64,000 nucleotides of DNA from Paracoccus sp. SCSIO 75233 (lineage in GTDB: Bacteria; Pseudomonadota; Alphaproteobacteria; Rhodobacterales; Rhodobacteraceae), in contig NZ_CP115761.1 of NCBI RefSeq assembly GCF_027912675.1, positions 1 through 64,000 of the forward strand. The letters are read 5' to 3'. The position numbers and the translations under genes are program-made. The notes under the pieces are model-generated. The model was not told the origin of the DNA, searched no databases, and saw nothing but the letters and a program-made list of their open reading frames with translations. How positions within the stretch are numbered: the stretch's first letter is position 1; each line of letters starts with the position of its first letter. Below, piece after piece: positions 46,007 through 55,069 of this stretch.

Positions 46007-47395
46007 TCAGCAATAGAACGGGCGCCCATTTTTCATATGCCGCGCCGCCAGAGACCTGGCCTCGCGACCCTTCAGAAAAGGAATGTGATCGGCGGAGGGG
46101 TAATCGCATTGTGCGATTTCATCGAAGTTCGGAAATATCTCCCTCAATTCATTCAGCTGGTCGTCGCTCAGAAAGCTCAGTGCCTGCTTGCCGGGATAAA
46201 GGCTTTCCGCCTCGATCCCCTCAACCTCGACGAGTTGGTGCTCCGCAAACATGATGTGGACATATTCGACCTTTCTTGCGTCACCGGCGATCTCGATCCC
46301 GTCGACACCGAGCAGTTGCTTGACCGGCGCCAGAACCTCTCGGGTGCCAAACATCCGCTCCGCAATCGGGGAACGGATCAGAACCCGATGTTGCGGCGAA
46401 AAGCAGATGTCGCGCCGAGGGAGACCGTTACCGAAGGCCCCCGCGGCGACCCGGATCGGGATGATCTTCGGGTTGCCCGCCAGATCGATACTGTCGAGCC
46501 GTCGCCTGCCGATCCAGCGAACCGGCTGCGGGCCGTTGCGGGTCATCACCAGATCGCCTTCGCGCAAACGCTCGATATTCACCCGGCCATTCGGTGTTGC
46601 GACCTCCGTACCGGCAGTAAAACACACGGCATTGATGTGTTCGTAATTGGAGAACACTGAGTCGTTGGCGATCTCGACCGTAATATGCGGATAGCCGGGC
46701 TGAAACGCCGTAACCGTTCCCCAGGTCACCGTGCCGTTCAGCACCGAAGGGAAACCGATGATCATATTCGCCATGCTGGAATCGAAGATATCGGTTATCA
46801 GATCGCCACGGCCGTCGCCATCTGTATCAATCGTCACGCTGCCACTCGACAGGGTCAGCGTCCAATCACCCTGAAGGTTCAGCGTATCGACACCGACGCC
46901 GCCATCCATACCCACGGATATGGCATTATGCTTCTGATATATCTCGTCATTGCTGACGGTCGAGCCGGGCTCACCACCAATGCGGGTCAGGTCGTCACCA
47001 GCCCCCATATCGACCTGGGCACCACCGGTCAGCTCCCCGATGACGGTATCGTTGCCATCGCCGGCATTGATCTCCCGCGCGGCGCTTCGGTAGAGTGAAA
47101 CATAGTCGTTCCCGACACCGGCATCGATAAAGCCAAAAGCGATCGTCGGCGTACCGGCGTTCAGCCAGATCATGTTTTCGCCGGTGATGGTATCGTCACC
47201 ACCTCCAGTCGCTATCGCTTGAAAATAGCCGGCCAAATACGAGCCTTCATCCTGCATGACGACCCGGTCGCTGACGGTCCTCAGCGTATTGAGTTCCCGA
47301 TCCGGAACGCCATCGGCGCCCGTTTTTTGAGAAATCTGGATCAGGTCGCCATTTTCAGAACCAATATATCGGACCATACCGACAGTCTCCGTCAC
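46007..47395 (-). CDS. Hint-domain protein with RTX-like glycine/aspartate repeats
   Basis: A 462-aa protein. The N-terminal ~190 residues carry calcium-binding-type repeats of the GxGNDxV kind (GGDDTITG, AGVGNDYVSL, NAGDGNDTVIG, MGAGDDLTRIGG). A Hint (Hedgehog/intein-like) domain then begins with CFTAGTEVATPNG (nucleophilic Cys), continues through RLREGDLVMTRNGPQPVRWIGRR, and has block-B SPQHRVLI. Such proteins are secreted by type I systems in Rhodobacteraceae and may self-cleave. It sits 68 bp upstream of the GNAT gene, so it may be part of the PKS operon. No secretion genes are nearby. Confidence 0.78.
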   Translation of the reverse strand: MTETVGMVRYIGSENGDLIQISQKTGADGVPDRELNTLRTVSDRVVMQDEGSYLAGYFQAIATGGGDDTITGENMIWLNAGTPTIAFGFIDAGVGNDYVSLYRSAAREINAGDGNDTVIGELTGGAQVDMGAGDDLTRIGGEPGSTVSNDEIYQKHNAISVGMDGGVGVDTLNLQGDWTLTLSSGSVTIDTDGDGRGDLITDIFDSSMANMIIGFPSVLNGTVTWGTVTAFQPGYPHITVEIANDSVFSNYEHINAVCFTAGTEVATPNGRVNIERLREGDLVMTRNGPQPVRWIGRRRLDSIDLAGNPKIIPIRVAAGAFGNGLPRRDICFSPQHRVLIRSPIAERMFGTREVLAPVKQLLGVDGIEIAGDARKVEYVHIMFAEHQLVEVEGIEAESLYPGKQALSFLSDDQLNELREIFPNFDEIAQCDYPSADHIPFLKGREARSLAARHMKNGRPFYC

Positions 47396-48073
47396 TTAAA
47401 TCTTCACATGCACAACCCCGCCGCTACCAACGGGGTTTACAAATTCGGCCTGACGCTCCGTCCCATGAATAAAATACCGCGGGTCCGTCATTCGGCCCCG
47501 TGCCAGGCATTGGAACTGGTCAATTTCGATAAAAGGGTACGAGTTATATTGGCGCGCTGCCGGTCTGATCGTTATCCGATTAGATCACTCTTATGGCAGG
47601 ATCGCCTGATTACCGCTATGGCACCAGGCCGCCTATCCGAACGGCCTTAGATAGAATCGTTCCGCGATATCATCGCAGGCCGCACTGGTTGAAATTATTT
47701 CTACAAATCAAGAATTATATTTAAAACAACCAATTAATCCTACATTTTAATATCGGCTCCTTTCATGGCGGCCTGAAATCTGGCGGGCTATTCTGCTTTT
47801 AGTTGAATTTTTACAACTGGCTACAAAAACCAGAGAGCTACAGCAATACGCCAAATATTCTTGTCCAATTTGCCATCCTACACGCTTCTGTGACCCAAAA
47901 CAGCCGTTTAGCCGGAGGTTTTCGGCCATCTCCGCCCATGCGCGCTGCACCGCCACAGAACCAGCATCTAGGTATTGAGGGTTCTCATTTCACGCCACAA
48001 TTACGCCACGTTCTTTTTCGCGGGAATGGCAATCGCAAAGATCTCGGGGCCGCCGGACGCAATTCGCCCCCGG
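47396..48073. other. 680-bp gene-free region with an AT-rich core
   Basis: No gene recognised. 47680-47850 is strongly AT-rich. Minus-strand 47747-47956 reads open for 69 codons (MAVQRAWAEMAENLRLNG...) but looks like a fragment of a mobile gene or chance sequence rather than an intact product. It should include the promoter of the Hint-PKS operon and the end of the RpiR-type gene. Confidence 0.4.
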
Positions 48074-49024
48074 TCAATCCCCCAGCGGTTGCGGGCCCGT
48101 GCGTCCGTGATAGGCGGTCAGCGATGCACGGATGCGGCGCAGATTTTCAGCGCTCTTCTCCTGCTGAGCACGGGCCAGCATCATTGCCACGGCGTCCAGC
48201 ACGACCAGAAAGGCATAGCGCGAGGCCGTAGGTTTGTTGATGTCGGTGTCTTCTGAGAGATCGAGCCCGATAAGGACATGCGCCGTTCTGGCCAGCGTGC
48301 TGTCAGATCGGGTCATCGCAATGACCCTTGCACCATAACCCGCCGCGATCCGGGCGGCTGCGATCAGCGCATCGGCCTCGCCACTGGCCGAGATCAAAAG
48401 CAGCAGATCGTCCTTCTGAAGCGTCGCCGCGCGCATTTGCAGCAAATAGCTGTCGTTGACCGCGACCGTCGGAATGCCAAGCCGAAAGAAGCGGTTCGCG
48501 GCCTCCTCCGCCACCATCGAGGAACCGCCACCGATTCCGCCTATGACAACCTGCCGGGCCAGGCGGATATCGCGCGCCGCCTCTTCCAGCGGCTCGGGCT
48601 TAAGCTGGCGGCGCAGCGTTTCGACTGTTGTCAGAAGTGATGACGTCACCCTGTCGATAACCGAATTCAGTTCGGGCGGTTCACCCTCTTCGTTGACATG
48701 CATATATTGCATGCTCACGGCGAGGTTCTGGGCGAGGCGGAGCTTAAATTCGCGAAACCCGTCACAGCCCAGTGAGCGGCAGAAGCGGATGACCGTCGGC
48801 GTGCTGACGCCTGCGGCATCGGCCAGCTCGGCAATCGTCATGGTGCTGATCTGGTCGAGATGCTCCTTGACGTAATCGGCAACCTTTTGCTCGCGCGCTG
48901 CGAGATGGCCGTCCTGTTCCCTTAACGCAGAGATAACATCGGCGACGATCACGCCACCCCTTCTTTGCAGATCTGACAGACGGTTTTCCGTCACGGCTTC
49001 CTCCCCGGCAAACCTTGTATCCAT
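48074..49024 (-). CDS. RpiR/MurR family transcriptional regulator
   Basis: A 316-aa regulator. The HTH_6 domain is clear (MTIAELADAAGVSTPTVIRFCRSLGCDGFREFKLRL), and a C-terminal SIS sugar-phosphate-binding domain follows (RQVVIGGIGGGSSMVAEEAANRF, LLLLISASGEADALIAAARIA). It is divergent from the TRAP operon, with operator-like 15-mers in between, one of which abuts its own ATG. It probably represses both directions until a phosphorylated intermediate, such as the product of the KdgK-like kinase, binds the SIS domain. Confidence 0.9.
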   Translation of the reverse strand: MDTRFAGEEAVTENRLSDLQRRGGVIVADVISALREQDGHLAAREQKVADYVKEHLDQISTMTIAELADAAGVSTPTVIRFCRSLGCDGFREFKLRLAQNLAVSMQYMHVNEEGEPPELNSVIDRVTSSLLTTVETLRRQLKPEPLEEAARDIRLARQVVIGGIGGGSSMVAEEAANRFFRLGIPTVAVNDSYLLQMRAATLQKDDLLLLISASGEADALIAAARIAAGYGARVIAMTRSDSTLARTAHVLIGLDLSEDTDINKPTASRYAFLVVLDAVAMMLARAQQEKSAENLRRIRASLTAYHGRTGPQPLGD

Positions 49025-49039
49025 TGTACCTTAGTTACA
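49025..49039 (-). promoter_or_regulatory. Candidate RpiR operator 1
   Basis: On the minus strand TGTAACTAAGGTACA, directly before the regulator ATG; its AAGG would also serve as the ribosome site. Imperfect dyad TGTA-N7-TACA. It matches site 3 at 14 of 15 positions. Confidence 0.6.
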
Positions 49040-49086
49040 CCACTGGAAGTTTCAATCGTTAAGCGCCGCATTTTTACCTCTTAACA

Positions 49087-49101
49087 TCTACTTCAGTAAC
49101 A
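49087..49101 (-). promoter_or_regulatory. Candidate RpiR operator 2 (degenerate)
   Basis: On the minus strand TGTTACTGAAGTAGA, 11 of 15 matches to operator 1. It is weaker and may be chance or an auxiliary site. Confidence 0.3.
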
Positions 49102-49118
49102 TTTTTGTTGCCTTTTGT

Positions 49119-49147
49119 TTGACACGTCCCCTATAAATGTAATTAAG
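49119..49147 (+). promoter_or_regulatory. Candidate promoter of the TRAP catabolic operon
   Basis: TTGACA (49119-49124), then 16-17 bp, then an AATTAA/ATTAAG -10-like box that falls inside operator 3. This fits a repressor-controlled promoter. Confidence 0.45.
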
Positions 49148-49152
49148 GTACA
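49138..49152 (+). promoter_or_regulatory. Candidate RpiR operator 3
   Basis: TGTAATTAAGGTACA, 14 of 15 identical to operator 1 but on the opposite strand, ending 17 bp before the dctQ start codon. Confidence 0.6.
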
Positions 49153-49169
49153 TCCAGGGAGGAATCAGG

Positions 49170-49676
49170 ATGAGGGCGTGGTGCAAAACCGCGGGTGACC
49201 GGATCAATGCCATCGTCGAGGCGATTGTAGCAGCCCTGATGCTGCTGCTGGTGCTGGATGTGTGGTTGGGCGTCGCGGACCGCTATTATTTTCACTGGCA
49301 ATTGCCGTGGCCGGAAGAGCTGGCGCGCTATCTGATGATCTGGGCGGCGATGCTGGCCGTGTCCTGCGGAATTTCGCGCCGCGAACATATCGGGCTGACG
49401 CTGCTGGTCGGGGCCATCCCCGAAGGCGCGCGACGGGTGATCCTGATCGCGATGGATCTGGTCGCACTGGCGCTGTTTCTCTATGTGTTCTGGTTCGGTA
49501 TCGGCTTCGCCCAAAGCGGCGCGACCCGGCAGGCGATGATCTTCGGCACCAGCCTGCAGCCCTATTACGCCGCCATTCCCGTATCCGCCGGCATCGCAGC
49601 CATCCAGATCCTTCTGACCATGATCCGCGACATGGGCGACTACTTCGAGCCCAGTTTTGAGGAGGAGGCAGAATAA
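49170..49676 (+). CDS. TRAP transporter small permease DctQ
   Basis: A 168-aa, four-helix DctQ with NAIVEAIVAALMLLLVLDVWLGVADRYYF, WPEELARYLMIWAAMLAVSCGIS, and RREHIGLTLLVGAIP. ATG 49170 has GGGAGG upstream. It is the first gene of the RpiR-linked catabolic operon, and its stop (TAA) overlaps the dctM ATG by one base. It helps deliver periplasmic ligand from DctP to DctM. Confidence 0.9.
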   Translation: MRAWCKTAGDRINAIVEAIVAALMLLLVLDVWLGVADRYYFHWQLPWPEELARYLMIWAAMLAVSCGISRREHIGLTLLVGAIPEGARRVILIAMDLVALALFLYVFWFGIGFAQSGATRQAMIFGTSLQPYYAAIPVSAGIAAIQILLTMIRDMGDYFEPSFEEEAE

Positions 49677-50956
49677 TGATTGCCGCACTCGCATTCGTTT
49701 TCTTCGTCGCCTTCGGCCTGCCCATCGGTTTCGCCATCGGCGTGGCTGGCGTGCTGGGCCTTGTCAGCATGGGCGGCACCAATTTCCTCGCCGTCGGCCC
49801 GGGCAAGATCTTCAACGGGCTGAACATCTTTCCCTTCCTCGCCATGCCATTCTTCATCCTCGCAGGTGAGATCATGAACGACACCGGCATCACCTCGCGC
49901 CTCGTCAAGCTGGCACAGGTGCTGGTCGGGCGGTTCCGGGGCGGGCTGGCCCATGCGAATATGCTGGCCTCGGTGTTTTTCGCGGGGCTGACGGGTTCGG
50001 CCACGGCGGATGCCGCCGCCTTCGGGCGCACCCTTGTTCCCGCGATGGAGAAAGAGGGTTACGGCCGCGACTATGCCTGCGCGGTGACCGCCGCCGGTTC
50101 GATCATCGGGCCGACCATTCCGCCCTCGGGGCTGATGGTGGTCTATGGCTCGCTGATGGGCGTGTCGATTGCCGGGTTGTTTGCTGCGGGCATTCTGCCG
50201 GGGCTGGTCATCTGTGCGGTCTGCATGTTCGTCATCTTCCTCGGCGGCAAACGCGAAAACCTGCCCGTGGCCGAGCGCGGCGCGACGCTGAAAGAGATCT
50301 GGCAGACCTTCCTGTCCTCGCTAACCGCGCTGGCCATGCCGGTCATCATTCTGGGCGGTATTCTGGGCGGCATCGTCACCCCGACCGAGGCGGCCTCCAT
50401 CGCCGTCGCCTATGCCGCCTTTATCGGGATCTTCGTCTATCGTACGCTGAAGCTGAAGAATTTCTATCAGATGCTGGTGCGCACGGCGCGGATTACCGGG
50501 GTGATCTTTGTCATCATCGCCTTTGCCGGCATCCTTGGCTGGTATCTCAGCTTCGAGCGGATCCCGCAGGCGATTGCCGAGGCGGTGATGGGCCTGTCCG
50601 ATAACCGCTTCGTCATCATCGCCATCATCATCGGCATTCTGATGCTGGTCGGCATGGTGATGGACATAACCGCGATCCTGATCATCCTCGGTCCGGTTCT
50701 GGTGCCCCTGACCGAACAGGTCGGGCTGGAGCCGATCCATGCCGGGATCATCTTCATCCTCGCGCTCAACATCTCGCTGATGACGCCACCTGTGGGGGCC
50801 TGCCTGTTCGTGCTGTCCTCGGTCACGGGGGAAAAGCTGGAACGCATCTCGGTCAAGCTGATGCCGTTCCTGATCGCCGAAATCATCGTGATGTTCATCT
50901 TCGCCTATTGGGAGGATGCGGCCCTGCTGCTGCCCCGCCTTCTGGGCTTCGCCTGA
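49676..50956 (+). CDS. TRAP transporter large permease DctM
   Basis: A 426-aa, twelve-helix solute symporter. Diagnostic stretches are GLPIGFAIGVAGVLGLVSMGG, MPFFILAGEIMNDTGITSRLVKLA, AAAGSIIGPTIPPSGLMVVYG-type gating sequences and LALNISLMTPPVGACLFVLSS. It forms one complex with the flanking DctQ and DctP. Confidence 0.92.
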   Translation: MIAALAFVFFVAFGLPIGFAIGVAGVLGLVSMGGTNFLAVGPGKIFNGLNIFPFLAMPFFILAGEIMNDTGITSRLVKLAQVLVGRFRGGLAHANMLASVFFAGLTGSATADAAAFGRTLVPAMEKEGYGRDYACAVTAAGSIIGPTIPPSGLMVVYGSLMGVSIAGLFAAGILPGLVICAVCMFVIFLGGKRENLPVAERGATLKEIWQTFLSSLTALAMPVIILGGILGGIVTPTEAASIAVAYAAFIGIFVYRTLKLKNFYQMLVRTARITGVIFVIIAFAGILGWYLSFERIPQAIAEAVMGLSDNRFVIIAIIIGILMLVGMVMDITAILIILGPVLVPLTEQVGLEPIHAGIIFILALNISLMTPPVGACLFVLSSVTGEKLERISVKLMPFLIAEIIVMFIFAYWEDAALLLPRLLGFA

Positions 50957-50988
50957 CATATTTCATCTTATCAAAGAGGAGAAAAAAG

Positions 50989-52041
50989 ATGAAAAACCTG
51001 ACCAATGGCCTTGCGATTGCATCGCTGATCGCTGCCAGCAGCCTGACCGCCGGGACGGCATCTGCCGGGGGGCTGATCAAGTTCGGCCATGACAACAAGA
51101 TCGACCCGTTCGAGAACCCCGCCCAGGCCTGCGCCGCGGTCTTCGCCAGCGAAGCAGAAACCGCCACCAATGGCAGCATCACGGTCGAGGTCTATGGCTC
51201 GAACCAGCTCGGCACCGCGCAGGAGCATGTGCAGATGGTCCGCGACGGCGTGTTGCAGGCGACGCTGACCTCGACCGGGGCGCTGGCCAGCTATTACCCG
51301 CGTGTCGATGTGCTGAACCTGCCCTTTGCCTTTGACGGTTATTCCGCGACCTATCAGGTCTTTGACGGCGAGTTCGGCAAGGCGCTGGCCAGCGATATCG
51401 AGGATGTGCTGGGCGATGTCGTCGTGCTGGGCTTCCCGGATACCGGCGGTTTCTTCGAAATCACCAACTCCAAGCAGACCGCCACCACGCCCGAACAATT
51501 CGACGGCATCCGCATCCGCACCATGACCCTGCCCTCGCATCAGAAGATCGTGCAGGCCATGGGTGCCGAGGCGTATCCGCTCGCCTGGGGCGAGGTCTAT
51601 TCAGGCCTTCAGACCGGCGTGATCGACGGGCAGATGAACCCGATCCCGATCATCTCTTTCTCGAACTTCGCCGAGGTTCAGAAATACATGACGCTGACCA
51701 ACCACCTGTTCTCGCCCTATACCTTCATTCTCAACCGGGCCTTCTATGACGGGCTGGATGACAGCGAGAAATCGGCGGTACGCGAAGCGGCGGCGAACTG
51801 TGTCGAGGCCAGCCGTGGTCTCAGCCGGGTGATCGAGGCGTCGGATCGCGGTCTTGCCGGTCTGAAGGAGCAGATGGAGATCACGGCGCTGTCGCCGGAG
51901 GAACGTCAGGCGCTGGCCGACGTCACCCAGCCTGCCTTTGAAGAGCATGTTCAAAGCAATCTGGACGACAAGGCAAAAGAGCTGCTGGCCATGTTCAAGG
52001 ATGCCGTCGCGCAGGCGAACGAAACGACCTACCTGCAATAA
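50989..52041 (+). CDS. TRAP transporter substrate-binding protein DctP
   Basis: A 350-aa periplasmic receptor. Signal peptide MKNLTNGLAIASLIAASSLTAGTASAG, then a DctP fold with GSNQLGTAQEHVQMVRDGVLQATLTSTG, the substrate arginine region FDGIRIRTMTLPSHQKIVQAMGAEAYPLAWGEVYSGLQTGVIDGQMNP, as in carboxylate-binding members. The AGAGGAG ribosome site fixes ATG 50989; upstream in-frame codons lie in dctM. The operon context suggests an amino- or acyl-sugar acid ligand, which is inference. Confidence 0.9.
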   Translation: MKNLTNGLAIASLIAASSLTAGTASAGGLIKFGHDNKIDPFENPAQACAAVFASEAETATNGSITVEVYGSNQLGTAQEHVQMVRDGVLQATLTSTGALASYYPRVDVLNLPFAFDGYSATYQVFDGEFGKALASDIEDVLGDVVVLGFPDTGGFFEITNSKQTATTPEQFDGIRIRTMTLPSHQKIVQAMGAEAYPLAWGEVYSGLQTGVIDGQMNPIPIISFSNFAEVQKYMTLTNHLFSPYTFILNRAFYDGLDDSEKSAVREAAANCVEASRGLSRVIEASDRGLAGLKEQMEITALSPEERQALADVTQPAFEEHVQSNLDDKAKELLAMFKDAVAQANETTYLQ

Positions 52042-52125
52042 CATAATCGGGCGGGGCCTTCTGTGGTCCCGCCCGTGAACGGGCGGTCACCGGCTTGGCC
52101 TTCACGATCTATCAGGAACACATCA

Positions 52126-53592
52126 ATGCGCGTATTCTGTGCCTCCATCGCGACGGAGACCAATACTTTTTCGCCCTTGCGCACCGATCTGAACGATTTT
52201 GCGCAAAGCTTCTATGCCGCACCGGGACAGCATCCGGAAACGCCCACGCTGTGCTCCGCCGTGTTTCCGGCCCTTCGCAAGCGGCAGGCGGCAGGCGAGA
52301 TCGAACTCATCGAAGGCACGGCGACCTGGGCCGAACCCGGCGGGCTGGTCAACGGGCAGACCTGGGACCGGCTGCGCGACGAGGTATTGCAGCAACTGCG
52401 CGAGGCGATGCCGGTCGATGCTGTGGTTCTGGGCCTGCACGGCGCGATGATCGCGGATAACTGCGTCGACTGCGAAGGCGAGCTGATCGAGGCGGTCCGC
52501 CAGATTGCCGGACCGGAAGCCAAGATCGGGGTCAGTTTCGACCCGCACAGCCATCTAAGCGCGAAACGCTATGAAAACGCAGACATCATCACGGTTTTCA
52601 AGGAATTCCCGCACACCGATTTCGTGGAAACCGGCGAGGCCTGCGTCGAACTGACCCTTCGTGCCGCACGGGGCGAGATCGAGCCGGTGATCTCAGTTTT
52701 CGATGTCCGGATGATCGAGGTTCTGCCGACCAGCCGTGATCCCATGCGGAGTTTTGTCGACCGCATGGTGGCGCTTGAGAATTCCGGGCGGGTGCTGTCG
52801 ATCTCGGCGATCCACGGTTTCATGGCGGGCGATTCCCCCGATCTCGGGGCGAAGATCATCGTCATCATGGACCGCAACCCGGCCCCCGGCGCATCTCTCG
52901 CCGGCGATCTGGGGATGGAGCTGTTTTCCTTCCGCGGCCGCACCCGCCCCGATTTCCTGACCGCGCATGAAGCACTGACACGCGCAGCAGCCGCGCCCAA
53001 GGGCCCGGTCGTCGTCGCCGATGTCTGGGATAACCCCGGCGGCGGTGTCGCGGGCGATTCGACCATCATGCTGCGCGAGGCGATGGAACTCGGCCTCAGC
53101 AATATCGCCTTCGGGACGATCTGGGACCCGATGGCGGTCCGGCTGTGCCATGCCGCAGGCGAAGGCGCGCGGCTGCATCTGCGCATCGGCGGCAAGACCT
53201 CGGATCAGGCGGGCGCGCCGGTCGATACCGATGTGACGGTGCTGCGCATCCAGAAGGACGCGGTGCAAAGCTTCGGTGCCTCCGTCGTGCCAATGGGCGA
53301 TTGCGCCGTGGTGCGCACCGATGGCGGGATCGAGATCGTGCTGAACTCGAACCGCTCACAATCCTTCTCGCCCGATCTGTTCACAAATCTCGGCATCGAC
53401 GCGGCAGGCAAACAGGCTCTGGTCGTGAAATCGACCAACCATTTCCACGACGCTTTCGCCGCCATCGCCTCCGAAATTCTCTATGGCGCGGTCGATGGCC
53501 CCTACCCCAACGATCCGAAGCGCAACGATTACAAGCGGCTTAAACGCGCGATCTGGCCAATCGTGGACAACCCGCATGAGAGGACATCATGA
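52126..53592 (+). CDS. M81 family (MlrC-like) metallopeptidase
   Basis: A 488-aa cytoplasmic zinc amidohydrolase-like protein. MlrC signs are RVFCASIATETNTFSP at the N-terminus, GLHGAMIADNCVDCEGELI, SFDPHSHLS and a VWDNPGGGVAGDSTIML box. Characterised relatives open the peptides of microcystin; in a catabolic operon it more likely hydrolyses an amide or lactam of the imported substrate. Start ATG 52126 has AGGAA upstream. It overlaps the next gene by 4 bp. Confidence 0.85.
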   Translation: MRVFCASIATETNTFSPLRTDLNDFAQSFYAAPGQHPETPTLCSAVFPALRKRQAAGEIELIEGTATWAEPGGLVNGQTWDRLRDEVLQQLREAMPVDAVVLGLHGAMIADNCVDCEGELIEAVRQIAGPEAKIGVSFDPHSHLSAKRYENADIITVFKEFPHTDFVETGEACVELTLRAARGEIEPVISVFDVRMIEVLPTSRDPMRSFVDRMVALENSGRVLSISAIHGFMAGDSPDLGAKIIVIMDRNPAPGASLAGDLGMELFSFRGRTRPDFLTAHEALTRAAAAPKGPVVVADVWDNPGGGVAGDSTIMLREAMELGLSNIAFGTIWDPMAVRLCHAAGEGARLHLRIGGKTSDQAGAPVDTDVTVLRIQKDAVQSFGASVVPMGDCAVVRTDGGIEIVLNSNRSQSFSPDLFTNLGIDAAGKQALVVKSTNHFHDAFAAIASEILYGAVDGPYPNDPKRNDYKRLKRAIWPIVDNPHERTS

Positions 53593-54644
53593 TGTTCGAA
53601 GAGCTGACAACGCCAGCCGTTTTGGTCGATCTGGATGTGGCAGAAGCAAATATTGCCCGCTTTCAGGACCATTGCGACCGCCACGGTCTGAAACTGCGCC
53701 CCCATATCAAGACCCACAAGCTGCCCATGCTGGCCAAGCAGCAACTCGCGGCAGGGGCGATTGGCATCACCTGCCAGAAGATTAGCGAGGCCGAGGCGAT
53801 GATCTCGGAAGGCAGCATAGATGACGTGCTGATCACCTATAACATCCTCGGCGCAGAAAAACTGAGCCGGCTGCGCGAGCTTGCCACCCGCGTGCGCCTT
53901 TCGGTCGTGGCCGATAACGCCGCTGTCGTGGCAGGGCTGTCACAGGCCTTCACCGATGCGCCCGAACCGCTTCGCGTACTGGTCGAATGTGACACCGGCG
54001 CCGGGCGCTGCGGCGTCGCCACGCCAGAGGCCGCAGCCGATCTGGCCGCCCTGATCGACCGCCAGCCGGGCCTGCATTTTGCCGGGCTGATGACCTACCC
54101 GCCCGTTGGCCGCGACGCCGAGGTCCAGCAATGGCTGAGCCGCACCCGCGATCTGATCGAGGGAACGGGGCTGACCGTCGACGTCATCTCGAACGGCGGC
54201 ACGCCCGGCATGTGGCAGGCGCAGGATGTCCCTGTCGCAACCGAATACCGCATCGGCACCTATATCTATAACGATCGCTCGCTTGAGGCGCGCGGGCTGT
54301 GTACATGGGACGATTGCGCCCTGACCGTGCTGGCGACCGTGGTATCGGTCCCGGCCCCCGACCGCGCCATTATCGACGCCGGATCAAAGGTGCTGACCTC
54401 CGACCTGCTGGGGCTGGAGGGCTACGGACATGTGCTGGGCCGCCCCGACATTCGTATCGAGGCGCTGTCCGAAGAACACGGCACACTGAAGGCCGACAAT
54501 ATCAGCCTGACCGTGGGCGAGCGGGTCCGCATCGTCCCCAACCATGCCTGCGTCGTCAGCAATATGCTCGACCAGATCGAGCTCGTCCGAGGCAACGAGT
54601 ATCAGACCAGCGCCCCCGTCATCGCGCGCGGCAAGGTCTGGTGA
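53589..54644 (+). CDS. DSD1/D-threonine-aldolase-type PLP enzyme
   Basis: A 351-aa fold-type III PLP enzyme (alanine-racemase N-terminal barrel). The PLP lysine is in LRPHIKTHKLPMLAKQQ, and the C-terminal metal site typical of D-threonine aldolase and D-serine dehydratase is in VPNHACVVSN (His and Cys). Family reactions are retro-aldol cleavage or dehydrative deamination of D-beta-hydroxy amino acids. Beside RidA and a KdgK-like kinase, dehydration of a 2-amino-2-deoxy aldonate such as D-glucosaminate to a 2-keto-3-deoxy acid would fit, but the specificity is inference. Confidence 0.82.
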   Translation: MMFEELTTPAVLVDLDVAEANIARFQDHCDRHGLKLRPHIKTHKLPMLAKQQLAAGAIGITCQKISEAEAMISEGSIDDVLITYNILGAEKLSRLRELATRVRLSVVADNAAVVAGLSQAFTDAPEPLRVLVECDTGAGRCGVATPEAAADLAALIDRQPGLHFAGLMTYPPVGRDAEVQQWLSRTRDLIEGTGLTVDVISNGGTPGMWQAQDVPVATEYRIGTYIYNDRSLEARGLCTWDDCALTVLATVVSVPAPDRAIIDAGSKVLTSDLLGLEGYGHVLGRPDIRIEALSEEHGTLKADNISLTVGERVRIVPNHACVVSNMLDQIELVRGNEYQTSAPVIARGKVW

Positions 54645-54672
54645 ACCAAGATCATCCATTAAGGAACCCAAG

Positions 54673-55068
54673 ATGAGCCAACAAAAACTGATCCGCTACG
54701 ACACCGCCGACACGCAGGCCGGCGGCACCAAACGCCCCTTTGCCAAGGCCGTCCGCGCCGGGGATTACGTCCATATCTCGGGACAGGTCCCAACCGTGGA
54801 TGGCGAGGTCGTGACCGGCGGCATCGTCGCCCAGACCGAACAGGTAATCGCCAATATCAAATCCGTTCTGGCGCTGGCCGGTTGCGGGATGGAGGATATC
54901 GTGAAGGTCAATTGCTGGCTCGACGATCCCCGCGATTTCACCTCCTTCAACGCCGTGTTCGAAAAACATTTCATCGACCACCCGCCAGCCCGCTCGACCG
55001 TGCAGTCGGCACTTATGGTGGATGCCAAGGTCGAAATTGACGTTCTGGCATGGAAGCCGCTGGACTGA
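54673..55068 (+). CDS. RidA family imine/enamine deaminase
   Basis: A 131-aa RidA/YjgF-fold protein with FAKAVRAGDYVHISGQVPTVDGEV, QTEQVIANIKSVLALAGCGMEDIVKVNCWL and the conserved arginine in HPPARSTVQSALMVDAKVEIDVLAW. It hydrolyses reactive enamine/imine intermediates made by PLP dehydratases, such as the enzyme encoded just upstream. GGAA lies 7 bases before ATG 54673. Confidence 0.9.
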   Translation: MSQQKLIRYDTADTQAGGTKRPFAKAVRAGDYVHISGQVPTVDGEVVTGGIVAQTEQVIANIKSVLALAGCGMEDIVKVNCWLDDPRDFTSFNAVFEKHFIDHPPARSTVQSALMVDAKVEIDVLAWKPLD

Positions 55069-55069
55069 G

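Noticed and set aside
47747..47956. 69-codon gene on the minus strand
   Set aside because: No good ribosome site, AT-rich second half and no family resemblance; more likely a decayed fragment.
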